DNA of 64,000 nt from Pyrodictiaceae archaeon (GTDB lineage: Archaea > Thermoproteota > Thermoprotei_A > Sulfolobales > Pyrodictiaceae), in the NCBI GenBank assembly GCA_027036135.1, contig JALVSY010000007.1, positions 4,880-68,879 of the forward strand, written 5' to 3'. How positions within the stretch are numbered: position 1 is the first letter of the stretch; each line of letters starts with the position of its first letter. Shown here piece by piece: positions 8,910 through 16,887 of the stretch. Under the pieces are notes generated by a model. That model saw only the letters and a program-made list of their open reading frames with translations, was not told the origin of the DNA and made no database searches. Both the position numbers and the translations under genes were made by a program.

Positions 8910-9125
8910 GGGTATGTTCCCTGTTGGGCCCGATGTAGAGAAACTCATGAATTCCTTATTTATCCTTTTCTCCCTACATGAGAACGCTCAGATTTTAGCC
9001 TAGTCACCCATGTTCTCCAAATAGACCGTGCTCCCATGGATTCGCATGGATTAGAAACAATGTTCCCAAGAAAAGATTCAACTCCGTCCACGAAATGTTC
9101 CCAAGAGAAAAGAAAATTCAAGAAC
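8910..9125 (-). promoter_or_regulatory. Leader of CRISPR array 2
   Basis: AT-rich, gene-free stretch next to the perfect first repeat. Read on the minus strand it holds TCTTGGGAACA twice (plus-strand 9061-9071 and 9096-9106) and a variant CATGGGAGCA (9030-9039), separated by segments that match the leader of array 3 almost base for base (AGTTGAAT, TTTC-AATCCAT). A TATA-like GATAAATAAGG lies nearer the first repeat, about 40 nt away. Confidence 0.8.
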
Positions 9126-9322
9126 AAGGGACTAGGATGAATAAGTCATTAGATGGGGGAATAGTAGAGAAGATCAAGGTGTTATTACTTGCTTCTACCG
9201 CTAGGCCATAAGCGTCTACAGAGGTGTGAATTCTCTCCTTGCATTATAGTATTTGTTTTTACGAGTATTTTTGCTTAATAATATCGGGGATTTTTCCCCG
9301 AGTAGGGTTCTCGGTGACAACT

Positions 9323-9463
9323 ATGTCTGTTTCTCTGAGGGATCTACTTGCTAGGCTTAGGACGGCTGCTAGGCTAGCTGAGAAGGTGAGTAAGGATAAT
9401 CTCGAGCTCTTCGCGGAGGAGGCGCTCCGCCTAGTCTCGAGAGGATATATGGGATGCTGCTGA
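9323..9463 (+). pseudogene. PaREP1-like gene, N-terminal fragment
   Basis: Open frame of 46 codons from ATG 9323 (LRDLLARLRTAARLAEK, then EEALRLVSRGY) that stops in TGA. Reading on in the next frame gives WDAAEKAWVAL, the typical continuation of PaREP1-like helical proteins, and after a second shift the chain goes on as KALLGLILATRG in the frame of 9454-9840. Two one-base indels, near 9450 and near 9483, therefore split one original gene of roughly 170 codons. Confidence 0.55.
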
Positions 9464-9840
9464 GAAGGCTTGGGTTGCCCTACAAGGCCCTATTGGGCCT
9501 AATACTGGCTACCCGCGGGATCCTGCTCATAGAGGAGAGGATAAGGAGGACATGGGAGCAGAGGGGCCCGGAGAAGGCGGAAAAGGAGCTAGAGTGGTGG
9601 ATCCAGACAGGCTTCCTAGCGCCCTCGGCTAGGCAAAAGCTAGAGGAGGTAGCGCGCCTCGCCGCGGAGGCGGTGAACGATAAGGAGATTTACCAGGGAC
9701 TGGCCGAGGCAATACTGCTCCACCTATGGTTCTACCACGGCCCCGACACTGTCCCCTTGACCGAGGAAGGCGCGAAAGAGAGGGTACTGGAGCTAATAGA
9801 CTGGATAAGGAAGAAAGCCAGGCAACACCAGCTACCCTAA
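9454..9840 (+). CDS. PaREP1-like helical protein, main part of a frameshifted gene
   Basis: 128 codons, all-helical and rich in Glu/Arg/Trp, with the PaREP1-like stretch YKALLGLILATRGILLIEER and the later AEAILLHLWFYHGPDTVPL. It overlaps the previous fragment by 10 nt. If translated alone from ATG 9454, residues 1-9 would be out of family register. Role unknown: PaREP1 proteins are widespread in Crenarchaea, and their helical core has been compared with HEPN folds. It is the only coding region between the leaders of arrays 2 and 3. Confidence 0.55.
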   Translation: MLLRRLGLPYKALLGLILATRGILLIEERIRRTWEQRGPEKAEKELEWWIQTGFLAPSARQKLEEVARLAAEAVNDKEIYQGLAEAILLHLWFYHGPDTVPLTEEGAKERVLELIDWIRKKARQHQLP

Positions 9841-10175
9841 TCCCAGGGGCCTAGGTATTCAACTAGTTATCTCAAAGGCCCTAGGCACGTTATACGTGAG
9901 ATGAAAGGGGAGACCGGAGGAGGAAATAACCAAAGCAGAGAGGAAGAATAGCCCTCCGTATCCCTCCCTTATCCGATAATAACCAAATTAATGATAGCGC
10001 TAGCAAGCACGAATAGAGAGACAAAATCGCGTTCATTCCCTAAGCTCTGGCCTATCCGGCACATACAAGGCCTAGTACGCTTACACCACCACTACAAAGA
10101 GACCGGGGAGCACTTGGTTCTCTTTAGGGAATATTCGAGATAATATAGATGAGACCGGGGGATCCAGAGGGAAGG
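9841..10175. other. Gene-free spacer before the decayed TA pair
   Basis: No convincing reading frame. The last 40 nt (TGAGACCGGG and surroundings) are similar to the region just upstream of the intact antitoxin at 8139, so the duplication that produced the second TA copy includes part of the promoter. Confidence 0.5.
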
Positions 10176-10382
10176 GTGACTGCTTTCTTGTCTAGCTCCG
10201 AGACCCGGGCAGAGACGGAGATTAAGAAGGGACCTAAGAAGCTGGAGACCATGCTGCGCCTCATTATTGAGAGACACGTTGGGGGAGATAGGCCCCTCCC
10301 CGACGAGGCCGAGGCCATAAGGACGAGCGACGAGATAGTGGACTTGGACGAGGTTAAGAAGAGCCTGCTAGAGAGAAGCTAG
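10176..10382 (+). CDS. RelB-like antitoxin, paralogue of 7924-8139
   Basis: 68 codons from GTG 10176 (VTAFLSSSETRAETEIKK), closely similar to the intact antitoxin along its whole length, including IIERHV, PLPDEAEAIR and DEVKKSLLE. Small in-frame changes shorten the first helix. The frame is still open although the toxin behind it is destroyed. Orientation is opposite to the first copy. Confidence 0.6.
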   Translation: MTAFLSSSETRAETEIKKGPKKLETMLRLIIERHVGGDRPLPDEAEAIRTSDEIVDLDEVKKSLLERS

Positions 10383-10398
10383 GGATGAGAAGGGCTCA

Positions 10399-10670
10399 AG
10401 ACCCCTAGCGTTTTCAGCGTAAAGATTAGGCGACGAGCCCCTAGAGCACCTCCTAGCACATTATAGGCTCCGGGTCCTAGAGCTACTAGAGCACTTATCA
10501 ACGGATCCAGCGCCTCTCAGAGACTACGACACAAATGGAGCCAAGAGGATTCGAAGACACCTTCGACATCCACGTAGGAGACATATATGTAAGATACATG
10601 GTAGACTAGGGCTCTAGACCAATAACAATATGCCTCACAAAATACAAGGGGTACACATATAACCCATAAT
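10399..10670 (+). pseudogene. RelE toxin pseudogene
   Basis: Clear DNA-level similarity to the intact toxin at 7638-7916: VFSVKIRRRAP at the start, then deletions that shift the frame, ESKTPS/FEDTF-like remains and a TAG replacing the Trp codon of YTVDWGS (near 10606-10612). No toxin can be made. Confidence 0.85.
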
Positions 10671-10782
10671 GCAGCCCATATACCGCCCTTCCTGCTTTAG
10701 CCGCGACGTCCCTCATTGCTCTAATCACTATTCTCTCTGATTACTTGTTTGCCTTGTTTGTCTTAACCTTTAAACTCCTCTT

Positions 10783-10976
10783 TCTTTTCCCTTGGGAACA
10801 CTTCGTGAGCGGAGTTGAATGCTTCCTTGGGAACAACGTTTCGAATCCATTCAAACCCATGGGAACACCTTGGATGGTCTCGGAGCACCAGATGCACGGG
10901 AATTAGACCCGTTCCGACAAACATAAATAATAGGGTCATACCAGTTATTATTCGGATCCAAAAGGAAACCATACCA
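10783..10976 (+). promoter_or_regulatory. Leader of CRISPR array 3
   Basis: Holds CTTGGGAACA at 10791-10800 and 10826-10835 and CATGGGAACA near 10858, with the same spacing and interposed sequence as the leader of array 2 read on the minus strand. The homologous block covers about 10783-10870. A TATA-like ATAAATAATA lies at about 10923-10932, some 50 nt before the first repeat. Repeated motifs of this kind in archaeal leaders are candidate sites for adaptation proteins or a Csa3-type regulator. Confidence 0.8.
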
Positions 10977-11618
10977 GCTTAACTCAATAGAGAATTGTAA
11001 GTGTGCCTCCCTGTTACTGATGCCCAGCTCCCTCGCGGCCTCGTGCTTAACTCAATAGAGAATTGTAAGCTAGTCTCTTAGCGAGCCACTCGGGCAGATT
11101 CTCTAGCCTTGCTTAACTCAATAGAGAATTGTAAGTCTTTATTAGTCCCATCATTGCGAGCTCAAACGTCTTCTGAACCACGCTTAACTCAATAGAGAAT
11201 TGTAAGAGTGAAGACTGGCAGGTGGCCATCTGATTACGAGAAACTGGCTTAACTCAATAGAGAATTGTAAGCTGGGAGGAGCTGGCGTGTAATACTCTGG
11301 GTTGCCTGGGTACTTAGCTTAACTCAATAGAGAATTGTAAGTTCCTCGCTAACTATCTCTCCAAGCTCCGTCACAACATAGTGACACAATACTCAAAAGA
11401 GAATTGTAAGTTCCAGCTCAGCCATTGCTAGCTTCATTTCTAGTCTCGCGTCTTACAATACTCAAAAGAGAATTGTAAGACATATAACTAGTGGTACCCT
11501 ATTAGCCGCACCACCACTAGTGAGCACAATACTCAAAAGAGAATTGTAAGATGGAACCAATAGGGCCGACCTCTTTGACAATGTGCAGATACAACAATAC
11601 TCAAAAGAGAATTGTAAG
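10977..11618 (+). CRISPR. CRISPR array 3, two repeat types in tandem
   Basis: Ten 25-nt repeats and nine spacers of 40-46 nt. The six leader-proximal repeats (10977, 11045, 11111, 11182, 11247, 11317) are head GCTTA plus core ACTCAATAGAGAATTGTAAG. The four distal repeats (11386, 11455, 11526, 11594) are head ACAAT plus ACTCAAAAGAGAATTGTAAG. The change is abrupt: there is no intermediate. In the distal type ACAAT can pair with ATTGT and CTC with GAG, giving a longer stem than in the proximal type. Confidence 0.98.
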
Positions 11619-12154
11619 AGAGGTGAAATGTGACTGGGTGTGTAATTGCTTTATTGCTCTTAGGCGTAAGGAAAAGAGTGTTGTGATGGGTCTGGGTATG
11701 GTTGCTGTTTTGTAATAGTAGTGTTAGTGTCGTTAAGGGCGCGTTCTCGTTGCGCCAAATGTGTGTGCCCGTAACTGGGTTGATGAGTTTTGGGCCGAGC
11801 TAGCTCTGATGGGGTTTCTTTTGAGTGCTAGGTTTCTGGCTCATTGTATTGTTACATGTATGGTTTACGCTATATTGTGTGGCGTATAGGAGTCTTGCTG
11901 CTATAGGCTAGAAATAGCTCTGCTAATGGTGTAGGGGCGTTATAGTTCTTTTGTCTGCGAGGAGTAGTGGAGAGCGCATAGCCCGTGTAAAATGGGGGGG
12001 CGCCGGGACTCTCCGGGGCAGGCGATACAGGGCATGTTGCATTGAAGTGGATCTGCCCGAGCGTGTTGCGGGGTGTGCCAAGGCCTGCAGAGTGGTCGTT
12101 AACAAGGGAGCACGGGGGAATAATCCCTTGAGCTGGTCTAGGGGCAGAGAGGGA
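11619..12154. other. Gene-free region after array 3
   Basis: No reading frame with plausible composition was accepted. The first half is GT-rich. At 11815-11831 TTTCTTTTGAGTGCTAG resembles the minus-strand form of the array 2 repeat with a 2-nt deletion and one change, possibly a solitary relic. The GC-rich second half (11980-12140) is not recognised. Confidence 0.4.
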
Positions 12155-12361
12155 CTAAGCCCTTGCAGCTGCTTTGGCCTCTACTAGTAGTTTTTCGAGC
12201 CGTTTCTTGGCCTCCTCGAAGCCTAGTTTACCTGTTCTCCATTCCTCGTAGACCCGCCAAGCCTCTTTCCCGTGGCCAGTGTCCTCGGCTTCCCCGACAA
12301 GGTATAGTAGCTCTCCGGCCTGGTTTCGTAACCTTCTCCACTCCTTGTAGAGCTTACCCAT
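12155..12361 (-). CDS. Small helical protein behind the PIN gene
   Basis: 68 codons from ATG 12361, chosen because it overlaps the stop of the PIN gene in ATGGGTAA, a normal translational coupling. The product is highly charged and helical (KLYKEWRRLRNQAGELLYLV at the start, FEEAKKRLEKLLVEAKAAARA at the end). No family recognised. Its position, coupled to a PIN protein, would fit a binding partner or antitoxin, which is inference from context only. Confidence 0.6.
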   Translation of the reverse strand: MGKLYKEWRRLRNQAGELLYLVGEAEDTGHGKEAWRVYEEWRTGKLGFEEAKKRLEKLLVEAKAAARA

Positions 12362-12800
12362 TCTCGGGGCACCCCGTATACTGGTTGACGTAGAGTAGGC
12401 CATATTCCTTCGCTCTCCTAGCAATAAACCTATCAACGGCGATTATTCCATCACAGTCCAGTCGTAACGCGGCGAGAACATGCATGAGGTCAAGGGTTCT
12501 TCGGGGACTCCAGCCATGGTTCCTTATAAGTAGTCTTGCGCGGCGATTAATCCTCGAGACCACGTGATTGAAGAACTCAGCTACATCCACGCCTAGTTCC
12601 TCCAATAGCCTAGTTACTGCTTCCCTGGTCTCCCTTCTCCAGTTCTCGAGCCAGTGAATACCGCTAATAATACACCAATGTCTAGAACAGCACTCCCTGA
12701 GCAATTCCCCAGCCTCAGCATCCTCCAAGGCACGTATCAGTATACTTGTATTGAGGTAGAAGCATAGTGCTCTCTGCTGTGTTGGCACCGTAGCGCCCAC
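12354..12800 (-). CDS. PIN-domain protein with altered first acidic residue
   Basis: 148 aa. The C-terminal half has PIN features (TLDLMHVLAALRL, then GIIAVDRFIARRAKEYGL with Asp in VDRF). The N-terminal strand reads FYLNTSILI, with Asn where VapC proteins have the first metal-binding Asp. The activity may be lost, or the protein may bind RNA without cutting. Coupled by 8-nt overlap to the small gene downstream. Starts at ATG 12800 or a few codons later. Confidence 0.65.
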   Translation of the reverse strand: MGATVPTQQRALCFYLNTSILIRALEDAEAGELLRECCSRHWCIISGIHWLENWRRETREAVTRLLEELGVDVAEFFNHVVSRINRRARLLIRNHGWSPRRTLDLMHVLAALRLDCDGIIAVDRFIARRAKEYGLLYVNQYTGCPENG

Positions 12801-12930
12801 TTGGCAGCTTATGCTACATACCTATTTAAATCAAGTACATAATTACTATAACTATATGATATAGGTAAGAGAAAAAGGAGCCTAAAGGAAAAAGGATGTA
12901 TTCAAGAGATGATTATAAGGTTTATGGATC

Positions 12931-13083
12931 GTGCTTGGCGGCTATGCTAGTTTCTACGATAGGCCCTGTAAAGAACTGCTAAGCGGTGAACTGCCCCTCT
13001 TCTGCCTAGGGTTTTTGCTCTTCCTGCTCCATGGGCTGGTAGTGTTTACTGTATACTACGTGGCTCCCTCGGGTGGTTTGTGA
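12931..13083 (+). CDS. Small membrane protein (50 aa)
   Basis: Frame from GTG 12931, with one hydrophobic segment in the second half (LFCLGFLLFLLHGLVVFTVYY) followed by a TGA placed directly before the ATG of the next gene. A stop lies upstream in frame at 12916, so no longer form is possible. Supported only by hydrophobic pattern and tight spacing. Confidence 0.4.
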   Translation: MLGGYASFYDRPCKELLSGELPLFCLGFLLFLLHGLVVFTVYYVAPSGGL

Positions 13084-13455
13084 ATGAGGGTTTGTAGGCT
13101 TACTGTTGGGATTAATGCTGCTGTAACACTATTTATTGGGCTAGGGTTGCTCGGGTACTATGGCTTGGCTAGTGCTCTTAAGGTTCTCTTTGTCTCTTTG
13201 TTCCCTTTCTCGCTTGTTTTTGGCTCTTTTACGCTCCTCAAGCTGGTCTGTGTCCCGGCTCTCTCTGCCACCTGTCTTCTCTCTGAGCGCTGGTGTAGGG
13301 GGCTGCGCCTAGTGCTCCTATTGTATATTATTGGTCTCCTAGGGTGGCTCCCTGGCGCCTTCTCTAGCGGAGTAGCGGGTGCCTTGGTACTAGGCCTCAT
13401 TGTCACGGGCTTGGCTGCTGCGAGTGCTTGGTGCCTACGCGGCACCAGGAGGTGA
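13084..13455 (+). CDS. Polytopic membrane protein
   Basis: 123 aa with about four hydrophobic helices (residues 8-28, 30-58, 75-92, 96-117), a short Arg-rich tail (CLRGTRR) and several Cys. No family recognised. Starts at ATG directly behind the 50-aa membrane ORF, so the two are probably one unit. Confidence 0.55.
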   Translation: MRVCRLTVGINAAVTLFIGLGLLGYYGLASALKVLFVSLFPFSLVFGSFTLLKLVCVPALSATCLLSERWCRGLRLVLLLYIIGLLGWLPGAFSSGVAGALVLGLIVTGLAAASAWCLRGTRR

Positions 13456-13485
13456 GGAGATAGCATTGTTAGGGCTCTCCCTTGG

Positions 13486-13782
13486 CTATAGTTCTAGCGG
13501 GTTTAGTGACGTTATGATTATGCATACTTGTCTCGGGTTCGTCGTGCACTGCTCCGCCTTGGCTAGTAGTTCCTCGGGTAGCCCCGGTATCGTTGCCCCA
13601 GCCATGGTTGGTGCTCGTGGACTACTGTAGCGTATCTCTCGCCGCGTCCCGGGCCGTAGGTGCACAGTGTGGGGTCTTAGCACTAGCTTCCTCTTGGCCG
13701 AGTAATGCTTCGCGCCGAGGACCTCTAGTAGTGTTCCAAGCACCTCTAGGCCTACCCCTGTCGGCTCGCCCTTCTCGAGCAA
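13486..13782 (-). pseudogene. Downstream part of a gene split by two in-frame stops
   Basis: From TTG 13782 this frame codes for 98 residues, but it is open upstream to 13926 with no start codon, and it is the same frame as the 207-aa gene at 13933-14556. The two are separated only by TAG GAG TAG. The continuous reading contains FLFPIPLGALRKALKGEPDE and, later, GLPEELLAKAEQ. Either one ancestral protein of about 355 residues has been cut by nonsense mutations, or a second protein begins at a non-standard codon behind the GGAGGT at about 13912-13917. No family recognised. Confidence 0.5.
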
Positions 13783-13932
13783 TATGTCGTAGGCAGTGGG
13801 GCTTGCTAGCCATCGCTGGCCTAGGAGAAGCCTCTGCCTCTCATCCGGCTCGCCTTTGAGTGCCTTCCTTAGCGCGCCCAGGGGTATGGGGAATAGGAAG
13901 GGCGTGGCTCCCCTACCTCCTCTCGGCTACTC

Positions 13933-14556
13933 CTACTCGGGTTGCGCGATGCATGGCCCCGTCTCGGATAGGTACACTAATACGTCGTCAACGTTGATCA
14001 TGCCGGGGTGCTCCAGGTACTCGTCGAATACCCGGAGCCCCTCCTCGGGCCCATACGCCTCCACTAGCAGGTCTAGTACCTCGCTCATGCCCTCCCCGGG
14101 GTCTAGGCACTTCTCTTCTCCGCGTGTCTTCTCCTCGAGGCTCTTGCCGCTGAGCAGCAGCGAGGCAGCGTCGAGGCCAGCTACTATGGCCTCCCTTATC
14201 CTGCTCGCCGCCTGGGTCACACCTACCTGGTCACGGAGGAGCCCAGGCTCTACACAAGTCTCTACAAGTACTCTGGCCTTCTCTCCACCGCTCACCATCT
14301 CCCCGGCTACCCTAGCCCCGGGTCTCTCGGCGCGGATGAGCAGCCTAGCCGCCTCGGCGCCGCCTATGACTGCCTCGATCTCCGCGCAGGCAAGGGGCCC
14401 CTGTGTCTTAGTGCTTCTGAGGACTAGTTTCTCGAGCACTAGTGGCCGTGGGAGCCTCTTCTCCCTAGCCACCGAGGCTATTGCGAGCAGGGTTGCCTCC
14501 AAGAGCTCTCCGCTACGGGTCTTCTCCAAGACTGGCACCGCCTCCACTGTTATCAA
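13933..14556 (-). CDS. Hypothetical protein, possibly truncated by TAG codons
   Basis: 207 aa, mixed alpha/beta, no transmembrane segment. Beta-rich first half (MITVEAVPVLEKT, LEKLVLRSTKTQGPLACAEIEAVIGG) and helical second half ending VFDEYLEHPGMINVDDVLVYLSE. Not recognised. The reading frame continues past the stop through TAG GAG TAG into another 145 codons. TATA-like AATATATAAG sequence lies just upstream (about 14565-14575 on the minus strand). Confidence 0.6.
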   Translation of the reverse strand: MITVEAVPVLEKTRSGELLEATLLAIASVAREKRLPRPLVLEKLVLRSTKTQGPLACAEIEAVIGGAEAARLLIRAERPGARVAGEMVSGGEKARVLVETCVEPGLLRDQVGVTQAASRIREAIVAGLDAASLLLSGKSLEEKTRGEEKCLDPGEGMSEVLDLLVEAYGPEEGLRVFDEYLEHPGMINVDDVLVYLSETGPCIAQPE

Positions 14557-14980
14557 CTAATAAGGGAAATATATAAGATTTATTGAAACCATATATCGAG
14601 CTAGACTAGGCGAGCCGAGCTAGGCGGCCCGGCCAAAACAAGAAACAAGGAAACAAAACACAAATAACACAATAAATAAGAAAATAGGCCGAGCATAAGA
14701 AGCAGATGAAAAAGAAGGCATAAAACATAGCATAGGTTCAAGAAACACTCCACTTAGCAAAACTAATCCCTAAGACATCCTAGGCAACCCCCGGGGCCAG
14801 AGAATTAGGAACTCCATTGCTGCCTCCTTACACGAACTAGTAGCTATGCCTAAGAAGATACATGGCTCGGCGACATAGCGGCTACCTAGCACCTATCATT
14901 GCAATGCTCGACACGGGCTCGAGATAACAAAATGGCCCCAAGGTGCAAGCCCCCTTTACACCAAGCCTCGTGAACCCGTT
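14557..14980. other. A-rich gene-free region
   Basis: 14580-14750 is markedly A-rich on the plus strand, with AAACAAGGAAACAAAACAC-like tracts and no gene. Read on the minus strand these are long T/C tracts of the kind that end archaeal transcripts. Nothing else recognised. Confidence 0.45.
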
Positions 14981-15405
14981 CTAGGGCCTCACGGGTACGC
15001 CCAGCTGCTTGGCTTTACGCCTTAGTCTCTGATCGAAGGTTGCGAGTACTGCATTGTGCTGAATAGCTGTCGCGAGTATGATAGCGTCGTTAAGCTCTCT
15101 GGGCTGCATGTACCCTTTCTCCAATAGGCCCGGCGCCTTATTAATAACACCTAGTGGCTCCGCAACGTATCTTGTGCGTGAATCCTCTAGGTACTCATTT
15201 ATCTTGGCTGCAACGAAGCTGGCCGGAACCCGTAGCTTGCGTACCATTACCCACATGTACTCGTGCAGCACTATTGGTATAATCAATACATCTCTAGCAG
15301 AGTCTATGAGGTCAGCGGGTTCCACAGTGAGGACCAGTCCTCAACAGTCTCGTAGACAAGTATATTCGCGTCAGGGAGCAGTGGCCTCTTCGAGAAACTC
15401 TTCAA
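14981..15405 (-). pseudogene. VapC (PIN) toxin broken by a frameshift
   Basis: The N-terminal part reads KSFSKRPLLPDANILVYETV from TTG 15405, including the catalytic Asp, and then runs into a stop. The remaining 114 codons are in another frame from about 15325: EPADLIDSARDVLIIPIVLHEYMW, then LNDAIILATAIQHNAVLATFD and the C-terminal RRKAKQLGV. Joined, they form a VapC of normal length (about 140 aa). One indel near 15325-15335 breaks it. The TTG start overlaps the antitoxin gene. Confidence 0.8.
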
Positions 15406-15520
15406 CTGCATCCTCTATTTCCTCGACCGATATGCTCCTGCCGAGCCTTATAGTTAGCCTCCTACAATGCCTAGGGGTGATCTTAATAGCGCTCTCACAA
15501 TAATCTGGTGTATCAGTCAT
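15371..15520 (-). CDS. VapB-like antitoxin
   Basis: 49 codons from ATG 15520 to TGA 15371: a basic beta-like segment ITPRHCRRLTIRLGRSI followed by an acidic helix VEEIEDAVEEFLEEATAP. The end overlaps the start of the broken VapC gene, the usual VapBC arrangement. The frame is intact although the toxin is not. Confidence 0.7.
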   Translation of the reverse strand: MTDTPDYCESAIKITPRHCRRLTIRLGRSISVEEIEDAVEEFLEEATAP

Positions 15521-15814
15521 GTTTTTCCCTCTGATCTGGTTCCTGTTTTCGCGGAGGCGAAGCCGTTATTGATAATTATTTATCTAGAGATATCTCTCAG
15601 CTTGATAATAGTGCTGTTGTTCTTACCGCGTATCGGTTTCTTCTCCCAGCCTATTTACTTGCTTAACTATTTGTTATTTAAAGCTGAAAGACCCGACATT
15701 AGTAACGCTAGAGCCCCGTCTATGTCGTAGCTCGTATAGTTAATGCGAATGGCTAGGGTTTGTTGAAGCCTCGGGCCCTCAACATATTATCGTAAATGTT
15801 CTTGCTAAGGTACT

Positions 15815-16366
15815 TTGGGGTACCGGGCTGTGCCTGGCCACGGCTTCGTATTCGTTAGTAGCGGCCTTGACTCCGTTGTGCTGGTTTTGGCTGGCATAGT
15901 GCTAGTGTTTGCCGGGATTGACGCTGCCAGGATTGTTGCGGGCTTTATGCTCGGGGTAGTGCTGGCGATCATGTTCTACGTGGCTGGGTCGGGCTTTGGC
16001 GTTGTTGCGGCACTGTTGCTTGGGTTCATGGGCTTCATTATCGGCCTTGCTATGGGGTTCATGGTGCTCCGGGTAGCGGTATCACTTGTGGGCGGGTTCC
16101 TCCTAGCAGACATCCTTGTAAACCTGCTCCCTGCTAGGCATCTCGGTGGCTTAGCAGTCCTCGTCCTAGGCGTTGTTCTCGCAGCTGTGCTATACGTTGT
16201 AGCTGAGTACGTGATAGCGGCCGCCGTCGTGGCCACCGGCTCGGTAATAACCTATGCTGGGCTCACTTACTGGTTCCCTATAAGCATTGCCGCTCTAGCA
16301 GCCCTAGCTCTCTTCGTTGCTGGCCTGGTTCATAACTGGTCGAGGATCAGGGCTGGAAAGGACTAG
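15815..16366 (+). CDS. Polytopic membrane protein
   Basis: 183 aa, nearly all hydrophobic, with about seven helices rich in Gly/Ala/Val and a final HNWSRIRAGKD tail. The Gly-rich helices (FGVVAALLLGFMGFIIGLAMG) recall small archaeal membrane proteins of the DUF4203-like type, but this is only a resemblance. Start either TTG 15815 or GTG 15830. Stands alone. Confidence 0.6.
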   Translation: MGYRAVPGHGFVFVSSGLDSVVLVLAGIVLVFAGIDAARIVAGFMLGVVLAIMFYVAGSGFGVVAALLLGFMGFIIGLAMGFMVLRVAVSLVGGFLLADILVNLLPARHLGGLAVLVLGVVLAAVLYVVAEYVIAAAVVATGSVITYAGLTYWFPISIAALAALALFVAGLVHNWSRIRAGKD

Positions 16367-16476
16367 AGAGTAGTAAGGGGGTCACTTGTTTCGAGAACTA
16401 GGCGTATTTGCGGAAAATGCTATACTGTATGGAGGCCGAGGTATTAATCGTAGTTATCGCTATTGCCTAGTGTGGC

Positions 16477-16887
16477 TTATCGCTTATCACTCTTATGCCT
16501 ATCCTCGCTACTAGGTCCTTCTTGTTTATTATTGTCTTTGTCAAATGTAGCGAAGTACTTTGCTCCTAGTAGCTTGCTTGCCGTTATGTGTAGTAGGTCT
16601 AGTGTTCGGAGCCTTAGCTCGGCTGAGAGCCGGAAGGCAAGTGACAACGCGTCGTTGAAGTCCACCTCGGCTAGTTCTACCCCTGCTTCCTCGATAGAGT
16701 AGAGTGCGAGGGCTAGGGGATTCTCTAGCCCTGCTCTCGAGTACACTGATGCTAGCTCAACTAGCGCCAGTCTTGATGTTACTAGTTTTTCTCCCCGGAG
16801 GCTTTGGATTAGCTTAACTGCTCTACTATGATTAGCGTCAGCCTCGTCCATGTAGGATACCACGATGTTCGTATCTATGTAGATCAA
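16477..16887 (-). CDS. vapC: VapC toxin (PIN ribonuclease)
   Basis: 136 aa with the PIN acidic residues in place: IYIDTNIVV (Asp5), the central ALVELASV (Glu near 43), TLDLLHITAS (Asp near 96) and YFATFDKD (Asp near 115). The last 20 residues are a charged tail. Overlaps the antitoxin gene by 4 nt (ATGA-type coupling). Predicted Mg-dependent endoribonuclease. Appears intact. Confidence 0.9.
   Translation of the reverse strand: MIYIDTNIVVSYMDEADANHSRAVKLIQSLRGEKLVTSRLALVELASVYSRAGLENPLALALYSIEEAGVELAEVDFNDALSLAFRLSAELRLRTLDLLHITASKLLGAKYFATFDKDNNKQEGPSSEDRHKSDKR

Noticed and set aside
8779-9003. 74-codon plus-strand frame across array 2 and its leader
   Set aside because: It is made of repeats and spacers.
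10763-10972. 69-codon minus-strand frame in the array 3 leader
   Set aside because: It coincides with the leader block conserved with array 2 at DNA level; no ribosome site, unusual composition.
11951-12187. 78-codon plus-strand frame with Cys residues, considered as transposase end (zinc ribbon)
   Set aside because: The Cys spacing does not fit a TnpB ribbon and no other transposase part is nearby.
15467-15730. 87-codon plus-strand frame with hydrophobic stretch
   Set aside because: It overlaps the VapB gene and its promoter on the other strand and lacks a good start; the hydrophobicity comes from T-rich DNA.
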